Of a stretch of DNA of 7,605 bases, positions 1-5,223 are shown piece after piece; within the stretch, counting starts at the first letter, position 1; each line of letters begins with the position of its first letter. The notes beneath the pieces were generated by a model. It ran no database searches and had not been told where the DNA came from. It saw only the letters and a list, made by a program, of their open reading frames with translations. The position numbers and the translations under genes were made by a program. The stretch comes from Pseudomonadota bacterium (GTDB taxonomy: Bacteria > Pseudomonadota > Alphaproteobacteria > Rhizobiales > Rhizobiaceae), in contig JAEZHO010000196.1 in the NCBI GenBank assembly GCA_023416545.1, positions 1-7,605 of the forward strand, in the 5' to 3' direction.

Positions 1-589
1 GCGCCTCGGGTTCGCCGGGACGCCAGCCGTGTTTCTCGTCGGAACTCATCTCCCCGAATGTAAGGTCGTGGCCTTTCGGTTGAAAGACCGGGTCATAGCC
101 GAACCCCTTGTCTCCCCGTGGCGGCCAGACGACGGTGCCTTCCACTTCGCCGCGGAAGAACTCCGTGTGGCCGTCCGGCCAGGCGAGGCAAAGCACGCTT
201 ACGAAACGCGCGGTGCGCTGCCCGACGGTCGTCGCCCCGCGCTCTTCGAGTGCGCGTTCGACCTTCTCCATCGCCATCGCGAAATCCCGGCTGCCGTCGT
301 CACGTTCGGCCCAGTTGGCGGTGTACACCCCGGGTGCTCCGTCGAGCGCGTCGATGACGAGCCCGGAATCGTCGGAAAGCGCCGGAAGCCCGGAGGCCTT
401 GGCGGAAGCCAGGGCCTTGATCCCGGCGTTCTCCTCGAAGGTCGTCCCCGTTTCGTCGGGCTCCTGAAGCCCAAGTTCCGCCGCTGACTTTGCACTGAAA
501 CCGAGCGGACCGATCAGTTCGGCGATCTCCCGGATCTTGCCGGCATTGTGGCTGGCGACGACGATCGTTCTGGTGTCGAGCTTGCGCAT
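1..589 (-). CDS. rdgB: RdgB/HAM1 non-canonical purine NTP pyrophosphatase (partial, C-terminus cut by window edge)
   Basis: Hydrolyses dITP, XTP and ITP to the monophosphate plus pyrophosphate, keeping deaminated purines out of DNA and RNA (known for the family; cytoplasmic). Reading leftward from the ATG at 589-587 gives 196 codons with no stop, running off base 1. Visible family signatures are SHNAGK at residues 13-18 (nucleotide/phosphate binding), TTFEENA at 49-55, LSDDSGL at 71-77 (metal-binding Asp pair), GAPGVYTANWAE at 84-95 and KGFGYDPVF at 161-169. The GEMSSDEKHGW block at 179-189 is normally close to the C-terminus, so only about 15-20 residues are missing. It is the third gene of a leftward set behind rph and the VOC gene, starting 13 bases after the VOC stop; a GAGGA lies about 14 bases before the ATG and is a modest ribosome site. 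Identification is very secure. Confidence 0.96.
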   Translation of the reverse strand, partial: MRKLDTRTIVVASHNAGKIREIAELIGPLGFSAKSAAELGLQEPDETGTTFEENAGIKALASAKASGLPALSDDSGLVIDALDGAPGVYTANWAERDDGSRDFAMAMEKVERALEERGATTVGQRTARFVSVLCLAWPDGHTEFFRGEVEGTVVWPPRGDKGFGYDPVFQPKGHDLTFGEMSSDEKHGWRPGEPEA

Positions 590-602
590 GGTTCCGATAT
601 CC

Positions 603-1013
603 TCAGCCGACGGACCAGAGGCCCGGTTCGGCGCATTCAAGACTGTTGCCCGCGGGGTCGCGGAAATAGATGGACCGAGCCCCGCCCGGCCAGACCACGT
701 CGCTTTCGATCGCAACGCCCGCCGCCTTGAGCGCGCCTGCGATTGCGTCGAGATTGTTGCGGGCAACCCGGAAGCAGGCGTGGCCTGCGCCTCGAGCCCC
801 ATGCGGTGGCACCTGCGGCCCATCAGGCGCAGGCGGCTTCACGGTTTCGTCGGGATTGAAGATCAGCAGCACGCCCGGCCCGCAGCGGAAGAAGACGTGG
901 CGGTTGTCGGCGCGCACGATGCGTTCGAGTTTCAGGATGCCGGCGTAGAAGGCCTCGGCGGCATCGAGGTCCTCCGCATAGAGGGCCGTCTCCAGCATCC
1001 CTTCGATCAGCAC
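603..1013 (-). CDS. VOC superfamily (glyoxalase/bleomycin-resistance fold) protein
   Basis: A 136-residue protein with two beta-alpha-beta-beta-beta halves typical of the vicinal oxygen chelate fold: LETALYAEDLDAAEAFY at residues 7-23 opens the first half, GHACFRV at 77-83 opens the second, and FRDPAGNSLECAEP at 117-130 closes it. His78 and Glu126 sit at usual metal-ligand positions, while the first-half ligand position, usually His or Gln, is Glu8. The substrate cannot be read from the sequence; it could be a glyoxalase-like lyase, dioxygenase or resistance protein. The start is GTG at 1013. It is chosen because an AGGAG lies 7 bases upstream, overlapping the rph stop TAG, whereas the internal ATG at 998 has no spaced ribosome site. 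Only 9 bases separate it from rph, so co-transcription and translational coupling with rph are likely. Fold call strong, function unknown. Confidence 0.88.
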   Translation of the reverse strand: MLIEGMLETALYAEDLDAAEAFYAGILKLERIVRADNRHVFFRCGPGVLLIFNPDETVKPPAPDGPQVPPHGARGAGHACFRVARNNLDAIAGALKAAGVAIESDVVWPGGARSIYFRDPAGNSLECAEPGLWSVG

Positions 1014-1022
1014 CGCTCTCTC

Positions 1023-1742
1023 CTAGGCTGCGATCGCCTGCTTCTGAAGCGCCACCAGTTCCTCGGTGCCGGCCCTGGCAAGCGCCAGCAGGGAAAGGAA
1101 TTCTTCCTGGCTGAAGGGTTCCCCTTCGGCGGTCCCCTGTATCTCAACGATGCCGCCCTTGCCGGTCATGACGAAATTGGCATCCGTCTCGGCGGCGGAG
1201 TCTTCCAGATAGTCCAGGTCGATGACCGACTGCCCGGCGAAGATACCGCAGGAAATCGCCGCGACATGGTCTTTGAGAACCTTGTCGACCTTCGTCATAG
1301 AACGGGCTTCCATCCATTTCAGGCAGTCATGCAGTGCGATCCAGCCGCCGGTGATGGCAGCCGTGCGGGTGCCGCCGTCCGCCTGGATGACATCGCAGTC
1401 GATGGTGATCTGCTTTTCCCCGAGCGCGGTCAGGTCGACCACGGCGCGCAGCGAGCGACCGATCAGGCGCTGGATTTCCTGCGTGCGGCCGCCTTGCTTG
1501 CCGGCGGCTGCCTCGCGCTTCATCCGGTCGCCGGTGGCGCGCGGCAGCATTCCGTATTCCGCCGTCACCCAGCCCTTGCCGCTGTTGCGCAGCCATGCCG
1601 GCGGCTTCTCTTCCAGGCTTGCCGTGCACAGGACGTGGGTGTCGCCGAAGCGGACGAGGCAGGACCCTTCCGCATGTTTCGAAAAGTTGCGCTCGAAGGA
1701 AACGGCGCGCATCTGGTCGGTTTTTCTGCCTGAAGGCCGCAT
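1023..1742 (-). CDS. rph: Ribonuclease PH
   Basis: Phosphorolytic 3'-to-5' exoribonuclease that trims the 3' ends of tRNA precursors and other RNAs, releasing nucleoside diphosphates (family knowledge). It acts as a ring-shaped hexamer in the cytoplasm. The 239-residue length is normal. Visible hallmarks are the MRPSGR start, the FGDTHVLCTAS strand, the segment ending in WVTAEYGMLPRAT, RSLRAVVD around the active-site Arg, and DGGTRTAAITGG forming the phosphate-binding site. The start ATG at 1742 is supported by an AGGAG with a 6-base spacer. It is the first gene of the leftward rph-VOC-rdgB set and diverges from hrcA. A perfect TATAAT on the minus strand at 1878-1873 could serve as its -10 element, giving a leader of roughly 125 bases. 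No truncation or odd residues seen. Confidence 0.97.
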   Translation of the reverse strand: MRPSGRKTDQMRAVSFERNFSKHAEGSCLVRFGDTHVLCTASLEEKPPAWLRNSGKGWVTAEYGMLPRATGDRMKREAAAGKQGGRTQEIQRLIGRSLRAVVDLTALGEKQITIDCDVIQADGGTRTAAITGGWIALHDCLKWMEARSMTKVDKVLKDHVAAISCGIFAGQSVIDLDYLEDSAAETDANFVMTGKGGIVEIQGTAEGEPFSQEEFLSLLALARAGTEELVALQKQAIAA

Positions 1743-1914
1743 GTCATGCTCCTGAGAATTGGTAAGGCGTTCTACGGGCCTCGCCCGTCATTTGCAAAGA
1801 AAAAGGCTCGGAGCGGTCTCGCGCATCCGCAACCGTGCAGAACTTTCCGTGTGGCGAAGACATCGGCGGATGATTATATTCGTCCAGTACGAAGCAGAGA
1901 GCTCAAAGAAAAAA
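1743..1914. promoter_or_regulatory. Divergent rph / hrcA intergenic region with candidate promoters
   Basis: A 172-base region between the divergent rph and hrcA starts. On the minus strand there is a perfect TATAAT at 1878-1873, without a good -35 at 17-18 bases. On the plus strand the overlapping TATATT at 1875-1880 has a weak -35 match (TGGCGA, 1852-1857). Both promoters may therefore share the same A+T patch. A short perfect hairpin, ACGGGC-ctc-GCCCGT (1774-1788), would fall in the rph leader. I looked for the CIRCE operator of HrcA (TTAGCACTC-N9-GAGTGCTAA) and found none, so hrcA autoregulation through CIRCE is not supported here. Promoter calls are by eye only. Confidence 0.4.
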
Positions 1915-2997
1915 ATGGGATTGATGGGACGAAGGGAAAGCCGCGCGGTACTGGACGACCGTTCGCGCGAGATCTTCAGGAGCATCGTTGAAAGCTACCT
2001 CGAAACGGGGGAGCCTGTCGGGTCTCGAAATCTCTCGCGCCTCCTGCCCATGTCGCTCTCGCCGGCATCCGTCCGCAATGTCATGAGTGACCTCGAGGAA
2101 CTGGGCCTTATCTATGCGCCGCACGTCAGCGCAGGACGGTTGCCGACCCAGTCCGGCCTGCGCTTCTTCGTCGATGCCTTCATGCAGGTCGGCGATCTTT
2201 CCGAGGAAGAGCGGACCAGCATCGAGCGCCAGATCCGTCTGGAGGATCGCGACCGGCCGCTGGAAAGCCTGATGAACGACGCGAGCCGGATGCTCTCCGG
2301 TGTGTCGCGCGGTGCGGGCATCGTGGTGACGACCAAGAACGACCCGCTCCTCAAGCATGTGGAGTTCATCCGTCTGGAGCCGACCAAGGCGCTCGCCGTC
2401 CTGGTGGGAGAGCACAATCAGGTCGAGAACCGGATCATCGAACTGCCTGCGGGCGTGACGTCTTCGCAGCTGACCGAGGCGGCAAATTTCCTGAACGCCC
2501 ATCTGGCGGGCCAGACGCTCTTCGAACTTCGCTCCGAGCTGGAGAAGCTGAAGACGCAGGTCCAGACGGAACTGACCGCGCTGTCCCAGGAACTCGTGGA
2601 GCGTGGCCTGGCGGTGTGGTCGGGAACGCGCGAGGACGGCAAGCCGAACCAGCTTATCGTGCGCGGCCGGGCCAACCTCCTGGAAGGCATGACCGATCTT
2701 GACGACCTGGACAGGCTGCGCCTGCTCTTCGACGACCTGGAGAAGAAGGACAGTCTTATCGAGATCCTGAACCTTGCCGAGAGTGGCCCGGGCGTCAGGA
2801 TCTTCATAGGCTCGGAGAACAAGCTGTTCTCGCTGTCGGGCTCCTCGCTCATCGTGGCGCCCTACAGGGATCAGGAGGAACGCATCGTCGGCGCCGTCGG
2901 CGTGATCGGCCCCACGCGTCTCAACTATTCCCGTGTCGTCCCCATGGTCGATTACACCGCCCAGCTTCTTGCAAGGCTCACCCGCCAGCCCCGATGA
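1915..2997 (+). CDS. hrcA: Heat-inducible transcription repressor HrcA
   Basis: Repressor that binds CIRCE operators, in alphaproteobacteria typically upstream of groESL, and is kept active by GroEL (family knowledge). From the ATG at 1915 the protein has 360 residues, a normal length. Residues about 14-85 form the winged helix-turn-helix, including SREIFRSIVESYLETGEPVGSRNLSR, SPASVRNVMSDLEELGLI and the wing HVSAGRLPTQSGLRFFVD. The rest is the GAF-like dimerisation/effector region, ending in RIVGAVGVIGPTRLNYSRVVPMVDYTA. The frame is open upstream to a TTG at 1759, and there are in-frame ATGs at 1870 and 1924. I prefer 1915 because HrcA proteins begin shortly before the SREIF block and the upstream segment has no family resemblance; the ribosome site is weak for every option. 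grpE follows after 87 bases, forming the hrcA-grpE pair without dnaKJ. Identity is secure, start moderately so. Confidence 0.95.
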   Translation: MGLMGRRESRAVLDDRSREIFRSIVESYLETGEPVGSRNLSRLLPMSLSPASVRNVMSDLEELGLIYAPHVSAGRLPTQSGLRFFVDAFMQVGDLSEEERTSIERQIRLEDRDRPLESLMNDASRMLSGVSRGAGIVVTTKNDPLLKHVEFIRLEPTKALAVLVGEHNQVENRIIELPAGVTSSQLTEAANFLNAHLAGQTLFELRSELEKLKTQVQTELTALSQELVERGLAVWSGTREDGKPNQLIVRGRANLLEGMTDLDDLDRLRLLFDDLEKKDSLIEILNLAESGPGVRIFIGSENKLFSLSGSSLIVAPYRDQEERIVGAVGVIGPTRLNYSRVVPMVDYTAQLLARLTRQPR

Positions 2998-3017
2998 CAT
3001 CCCATTCTTGCATCAGT

Positions 3018-3047
3018 CTTGATTTTTGAGGTTCGAACCTCGATATC
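3018..3047 (+). promoter_or_regulatory. Candidate grpE promoter containing a perfect 14-base palindrome
   Basis: In the 87-base hrcA-grpE gap, CTTGAT (3018-3023) resembles the -35 element (CTTGA-type) of alphaproteobacterial heat-shock sigma-32 promoters. CGATAT or GATATC at 3041-3047 is spaced as a weak -10. Between them lies GAGGTTCGAACCTC (3028-3041), a perfect inverted repeat, followed by an overlapping 8-base palindrome CGATATCG (3041-3048). As RNA the 14-mer would fold into a 5-bp stem with a UCGA loop, but no T-run follows, so it is a poor intrinsic terminator. It may be an operator or coincidental. The promoter match is partial and judged by eye. Confidence 0.35.
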
Positions 3048-3084
3048 GGGCACGACTTTGTGAACGAATACACCGGAGAAGGTC

Positions 3085-3738
3085 ATGACCGACGAAACGA
3101 AGAAAAACGGACCTGACGCGGGCCAGCATGAAACTGCCCTGGACAGCGCTGCGGAGGCCATGGCGCCCGGCCTGCAGGATGAGGCAACGGCTGCGGGAGA
3201 TGCACAGGCTGCGGAGCCGGATCCCGTCGAGACCATCAAGGCTGAAAACGCCGAACTTCGCGACCGTTTCCTGCGCATGGCCGCGGAAATGGAAAACCTT
3301 CGCCGGCGCACCGAGCGCGACGTGAAGGACGCCAAGTCCTATTCCGTCGCCGGTTTCGCACGCGACATGCTCGCCGTGTCCGACAATCTTCGCCGGGCGA
3401 TCGATGCCGTGCCGGCCGAAGTCCGGGCCGCGGCCGACCAGAGCCTCACCGCGCTGCTTGAAGGCGTCGAGATGACCGAGCGTTCGATGCTGTCCGCGCT
3501 CGAGCGGCACGGCGTGAAGAAGATGGACGCAGAGGGCCAGAAGTTCGACCCCAATTTCCATCAGGCGATGTTCGAGATCCCGAACGCCGACGTGCCGAAC
3601 AACACCGTTCTCCAGGTCGTCCAGGCGGGCTACACGATCGGCGACCGCGTGCTGCGGCCAGCCATGGTAGGCGTTTCGAAGGGCGGCCCGAAGGTGGAAG
3701 CGCCTGCTGCCGGAGAGAGCGAAAAGACGGGCGGTTGA
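3085..3738 (+). CDS. grpE: GrpE, DnaK nucleotide exchange factor
   Basis: Cytoplasmic co-chaperone that releases ADP from DnaK, driving the DnaK/DnaJ folding cycle; many GrpE proteins also act as a thermosensor (family knowledge). It has 217 residues. Residues 1-48 are an acidic, Ala-rich, probably disordered tail. About 50-110 is the long coiled-coil dimer helix, including AENAELRDRFLRMAAEMENLRRRTERD. About 150-200 is the beta domain with the GrpE signature FDPNFHQAMFEIPNADVPNNTV followed by VQAGYTIGDRVLRPAMVGVSKG. The ATG at 3085 is preceded by GGAGAAGG at ideal spacing. It lies downstream of hrcA, probably both co-transcribed with it and transcribed from its own promoter, and ends before a strong terminator. 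Nothing unusual in the protein. Confidence 0.97.
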   Translation: MTDETKKNGPDAGQHETALDSAAEAMAPGLQDEATAAGDAQAAEPDPVETIKAENAELRDRFLRMAAEMENLRRRTERDVKDAKSYSVAGFARDMLAVSDNLRRAIDAVPAEVRAAADQSLTALLEGVEMTERSMLSALERHGVKKMDAEGQKFDPNFHQAMFEIPNADVPNNTVLQVVQAGYTIGDRVLRPAMVGVSKGGPKVEAPAAGESEKTGG

Positions 3739-3757
3739 TCCTGCCCTGAAAACGAGG

Positions 3758-3800
3758 AAGCCGCCCGCTGCCATCGGCGCCGGGCGGCTTTTTTTGTTTT
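3758..3800 (+). terminator. Rho-independent terminator after grpE, possibly bidirectional
   Basis: A 10-bp perfect stem, AAGCCGCCCG (3758-3767) and CGGGCGGCTT (3781-3790), encloses a 13-base loop that can itself pair GCC with GGC. It is followed by an uninterrupted T-run to 3795 and then GTTTT. It lies 20 bases past the grpE stop. On the opposite strand the same stem is followed by TTCCTCGTTTTC, so it may also end the convergent ptsN transcript less efficiently. Confidence 0.9.
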
Positions 3801-3817
3801 GCCTTCAGCCCTGGCGA

Positions 3818-4279
3818 TCAGGCCGCGTTGGCCTGTTCCTCGTTCAGGAAAGCATAGATGGCCGATGCGGAATCGGTCTGACGCAGCTTGGCGACCAGTT
3901 CCTGATCGCGCAGCACGCGAGCAATCCGCGAAAGGGCCTTGAGGTGGTCTGCTCCCGCGCCTTCCGGAGCGAGCAGAAGGAATACGAGGTCGACGGGCTG
4001 ATCGTCGAGAGCCTCGAAGTCCACCGGCGTTTCAAGACGCGCAAACACGCCGCTGATGGACGAAATGCTGCTGAGCTTGCCGTGCGGAATGGCCACGCCA
4101 TGGCCGACACCGGTGGAGCCTAGTCTTTCCCGCTGCAGGATGACGTCGAAAATCTCCCGCTCGGCAACTCCGGTGAGCTTGGAGGCCTTCGCGGCCAACT
4201 CCTGCAACAGTTGCTTCTTGGAATTCACTTTGAGGGCGGGAATAATCGCATCTTGCTGCAGCAAATCTGCCAAAGCCAT
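3818..4279 (-). CDS. ptsN: PtsN, nitrogen PTS EIIA (EIIA-Ntr)
   Basis: Terminal phosphoryl acceptor of the regulatory PTS-Ntr chain (EI-Ntr to NPr to EIIA-Ntr). It does not transport sugar but regulates targets such as potassium uptake and stringent/nitrogen responses (family knowledge). It has 153 residues, the normal size. The fold signatures LQRERLGSTGVGHGVAIPHGK (residues 48-68) contain the phosphorylatable His66, and FEALDDQPVDLVFLLLAPEGAGADHLKALSRIARVLRD is the conserved second half. The start is the ATG at 4279, which gives the family-typical MALADLLQ and has AAGGAAG upstream; a GTG at 4300 is also in frame but adds seven unlikely residues. It follows hpf by 65 bases on the same strand and converges on grpE, with the terminator between them. 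Confidence 0.96.
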   Translation of the reverse strand: MALADLLQQDAIIPALKVNSKKQLLQELAAKASKLTGVAEREIFDVILQRERLGSTGVGHGVAIPHGKLSSISSISGVFARLETPVDFEALDDQPVDLVFLLLAPEGAGADHLKALSRIARVLRDQELVAKLRQTDSASAIYAFLNEEQANAA

Positions 4280-4296
4280 TCTCTTCTTCCTTTTTA

Positions 4297-4337
4297 CCAC
4301 CGCAAGGTGGAGGGAGCGCCGTTGCCGACGCTCTCCC
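4297..4337 (-). repeat. Two tandem stem-loops between hpf and ptsN
   Basis: On the minus strand, right after the hpf stop, there is a bulged hairpin (GGGAGAGCG pairing with CGCTCCC, 4337-4312). It is followed immediately by a perfect 5-bp hairpin CCACC-TTGC-GGTGG (4310-4297). The second ends about 7 bases before the AAGGAAG ribosome site of ptsN. Neither has a T-run, so they are not classical terminators. They could slow RNase decay, mark a processing site, or tune ptsN relative to hpf. Function is not demonstrated. Confidence 0.45.
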
Positions 4338-4344
4338 AGAATCG

Positions 4345-4920
4345 TTAGCCTTTGATATTGGTGGAGTCGATCCAGCCGATATTGCCGTCATTGCGGCGAT
4401 AGACGATGTTCAGGTCCTCCTTGCCGGGGCTCCTGAACAGCAGGATCGGTTCGTCGGTCATGTCCAGAGCCATGACGGCAGTGGCCACCGACATTGTACG
4501 CAACTGCTTCGAGCTTTCCGCCACGATAGTCGGCGCGAAATCCTCGGGCAGTTCCTCATCTTCTTCCGGAATGGCATCCATGACGGTATAGGCGATTTCC
4601 GCCTGCCCGTTCCCATGGGAACCCCCATGATGGTCCTTCAGCTTCCGCTTGTAGCGGCGAAGGCGCTTTTCGATCCGCTCTGCGGCGGCATCGAAGCACA
4701 GCTGCGGATCGTTGGCCTGGCCTGCTGCATGCAGGACGATGCCGGTATCGAGATGTATCTTGCAATCGGCCGAGAAACGCGACCCGGATTTCTCCACGAT
4801 CACCTGACCTGCGTAGCCCCCGTCGAAGTACTTGGCCACAGCCTCGCCGATCTGATCCTCGATCCGCTGGCGGAACGAGTCACCGATCTCCATCTGTTTA
4901 CCAGATACACGCACGTTCAT
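4345..4920 (-). CDS. hpf: Long-form ribosome hibernation promoting factor (HPF/RaiA family)
   Basis: Binds the 30S decoding region in stationary phase or stress and, in the long form, pairs 70S ribosomes into inactive 100S dimers (family knowledge). It has 191 residues. The N-terminal S30AE ribosome-binding domain spans about 1-98: it begins MNVRVSGKQMEIGDSFRQRIED and has the basic helix ERIEKRLRRYKRKLKDHH. Residues about 99-150 are a linker with an acidic stretch, EEDEELPEDF. The C-terminal dimerisation domain runs about 151-191 with EPILLFRSPGKEDLNIVYRRNDGNIGWID. The start ATG at 4920 has AAGGA about 8 bases upstream. ptsN follows on the same strand. In most Proteobacteria rpoN lies directly upstream; here the upstream neighbour is a divergent methyltransferase gene. 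Secure assignment. Confidence 0.95.
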   Translation of the reverse strand: MNVRVSGKQMEIGDSFRQRIEDQIGEAVAKYFDGGYAGQVIVEKSGSRFSADCKIHLDTGIVLHAAGQANDPQLCFDAAAERIEKRLRRYKRKLKDHHGGSHGNGQAEIAYTVMDAIPEEDEELPEDFAPTIVAESSKQLRTMSVATAVMALDMTDEPILLFRSPGKEDLNIVYRRNDGNIGWIDSTNIKG

Positions 4921-5223
4921 GGATTGGTTCCTTCTTATTGTGACTTGCGTGTTTCAGTCTACGCCAACCATCCACCTCATCCAAGCGCTTCACGCGGCGC
5001 CGGGACGCTTTTAGAAGGTATGACCGAAGTGGGTAAGGGTGCTTGCTTTTGTCCGTTGCAATTGCGGCGGGCTTCTACGCCTGTGGATTGCGAAAGTCAA
5101 CGCATCCCTATTTGAGGGGCCCGAGAAGGGGCCTTCCGACAGGCTTTTGTAGTCTTTAAAGTCCTTTGCCAACAGGCGGGCCGATGCTATTTGCACCCGA
5201 AACGTCAACCGATCGGACATGCA
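4921..5223. other. Divergent intergenic region between hpf and the methyltransferase operon
   Basis: About 300 bases with no convincing gene on either strand. The leftward half holds the probable hpf leader and promoter (5072-5100). A hairpin, GGCCC-gagaag-GGGCC (5118-5133), extendable by G-U pairs, lies upstream of that promoter. No strong promoter for the rightward operon was seen; TTGCCA (5166-5171) followed 16 bases later by TATTTG (5188-5193) is a weak possibility. A short minus-strand reading frame (5220-5011) crosses the promoter and looks like no known protein, including the C-terminus of RpoN. Confidence 0.6.
5072..5100 (-). promoter_or_regulatory. Candidate sigma-70 promoter for hpf-ptsN
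   Basis: On the minus strand TTGACT (5100-5095) is followed by exactly 17 bases and then TAGAAG (5077-5072): 5 of 6 and 4 of 6 matches to the consensus. Transcription would begin near 5065, giving a leader of about 145 bases before the hpf ATG at 4920. This is the best sigma-70-like match I found by eye in the gap and fits hpf-ptsN being expressed without rpoN upstream. Confidence 0.5.

Noticed and set aside
537..1733. A 398-codon plus-strand open frame antisense to rph and the VOC gene
   Set aside because: It lies opposite two clearly identified genes, resembles no family, and long antisense frames are expected in GC-rich DNA with strong third-position bias.
1903..3000. A 365-codon minus-strand open frame antisense to hrcA
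   Set aside because: HrcA on the plus strand is unambiguous; the antisense product is a His/Arg/Leu-rich low-information sequence with no domain.
3031..3040. GGTTCGAACC resembling a tRNA T-arm, considered as a tRNA fragment or attachment site
   Set aside because: The flanks do not form a T-stem beyond the palindrome, there is no acceptor or anticodon arm, and no integrase or mobile DNA is nearby.
3013..3774. A 253-codon minus-strand frame opposite grpE
   Set aside because: It reads through the grpE terminator and its composition mirrors grpE; no family resemblance.
4983..5012. AAGCG...CGCTTTT on the plus strand, considered as a terminator
   Set aside because: Only a 5-bp stem with an 18-base loop and a 4-base T-run, and no plus-strand gene precedes it.
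5011..5220. A 69-codon minus-strand frame considered as a small gene or a remnant of rpoN upstream of hpf
   Set aside because: It lacks the RpoN-box and any known motif, overlaps the probable hpf promoter and would start near the methyltransferase start.
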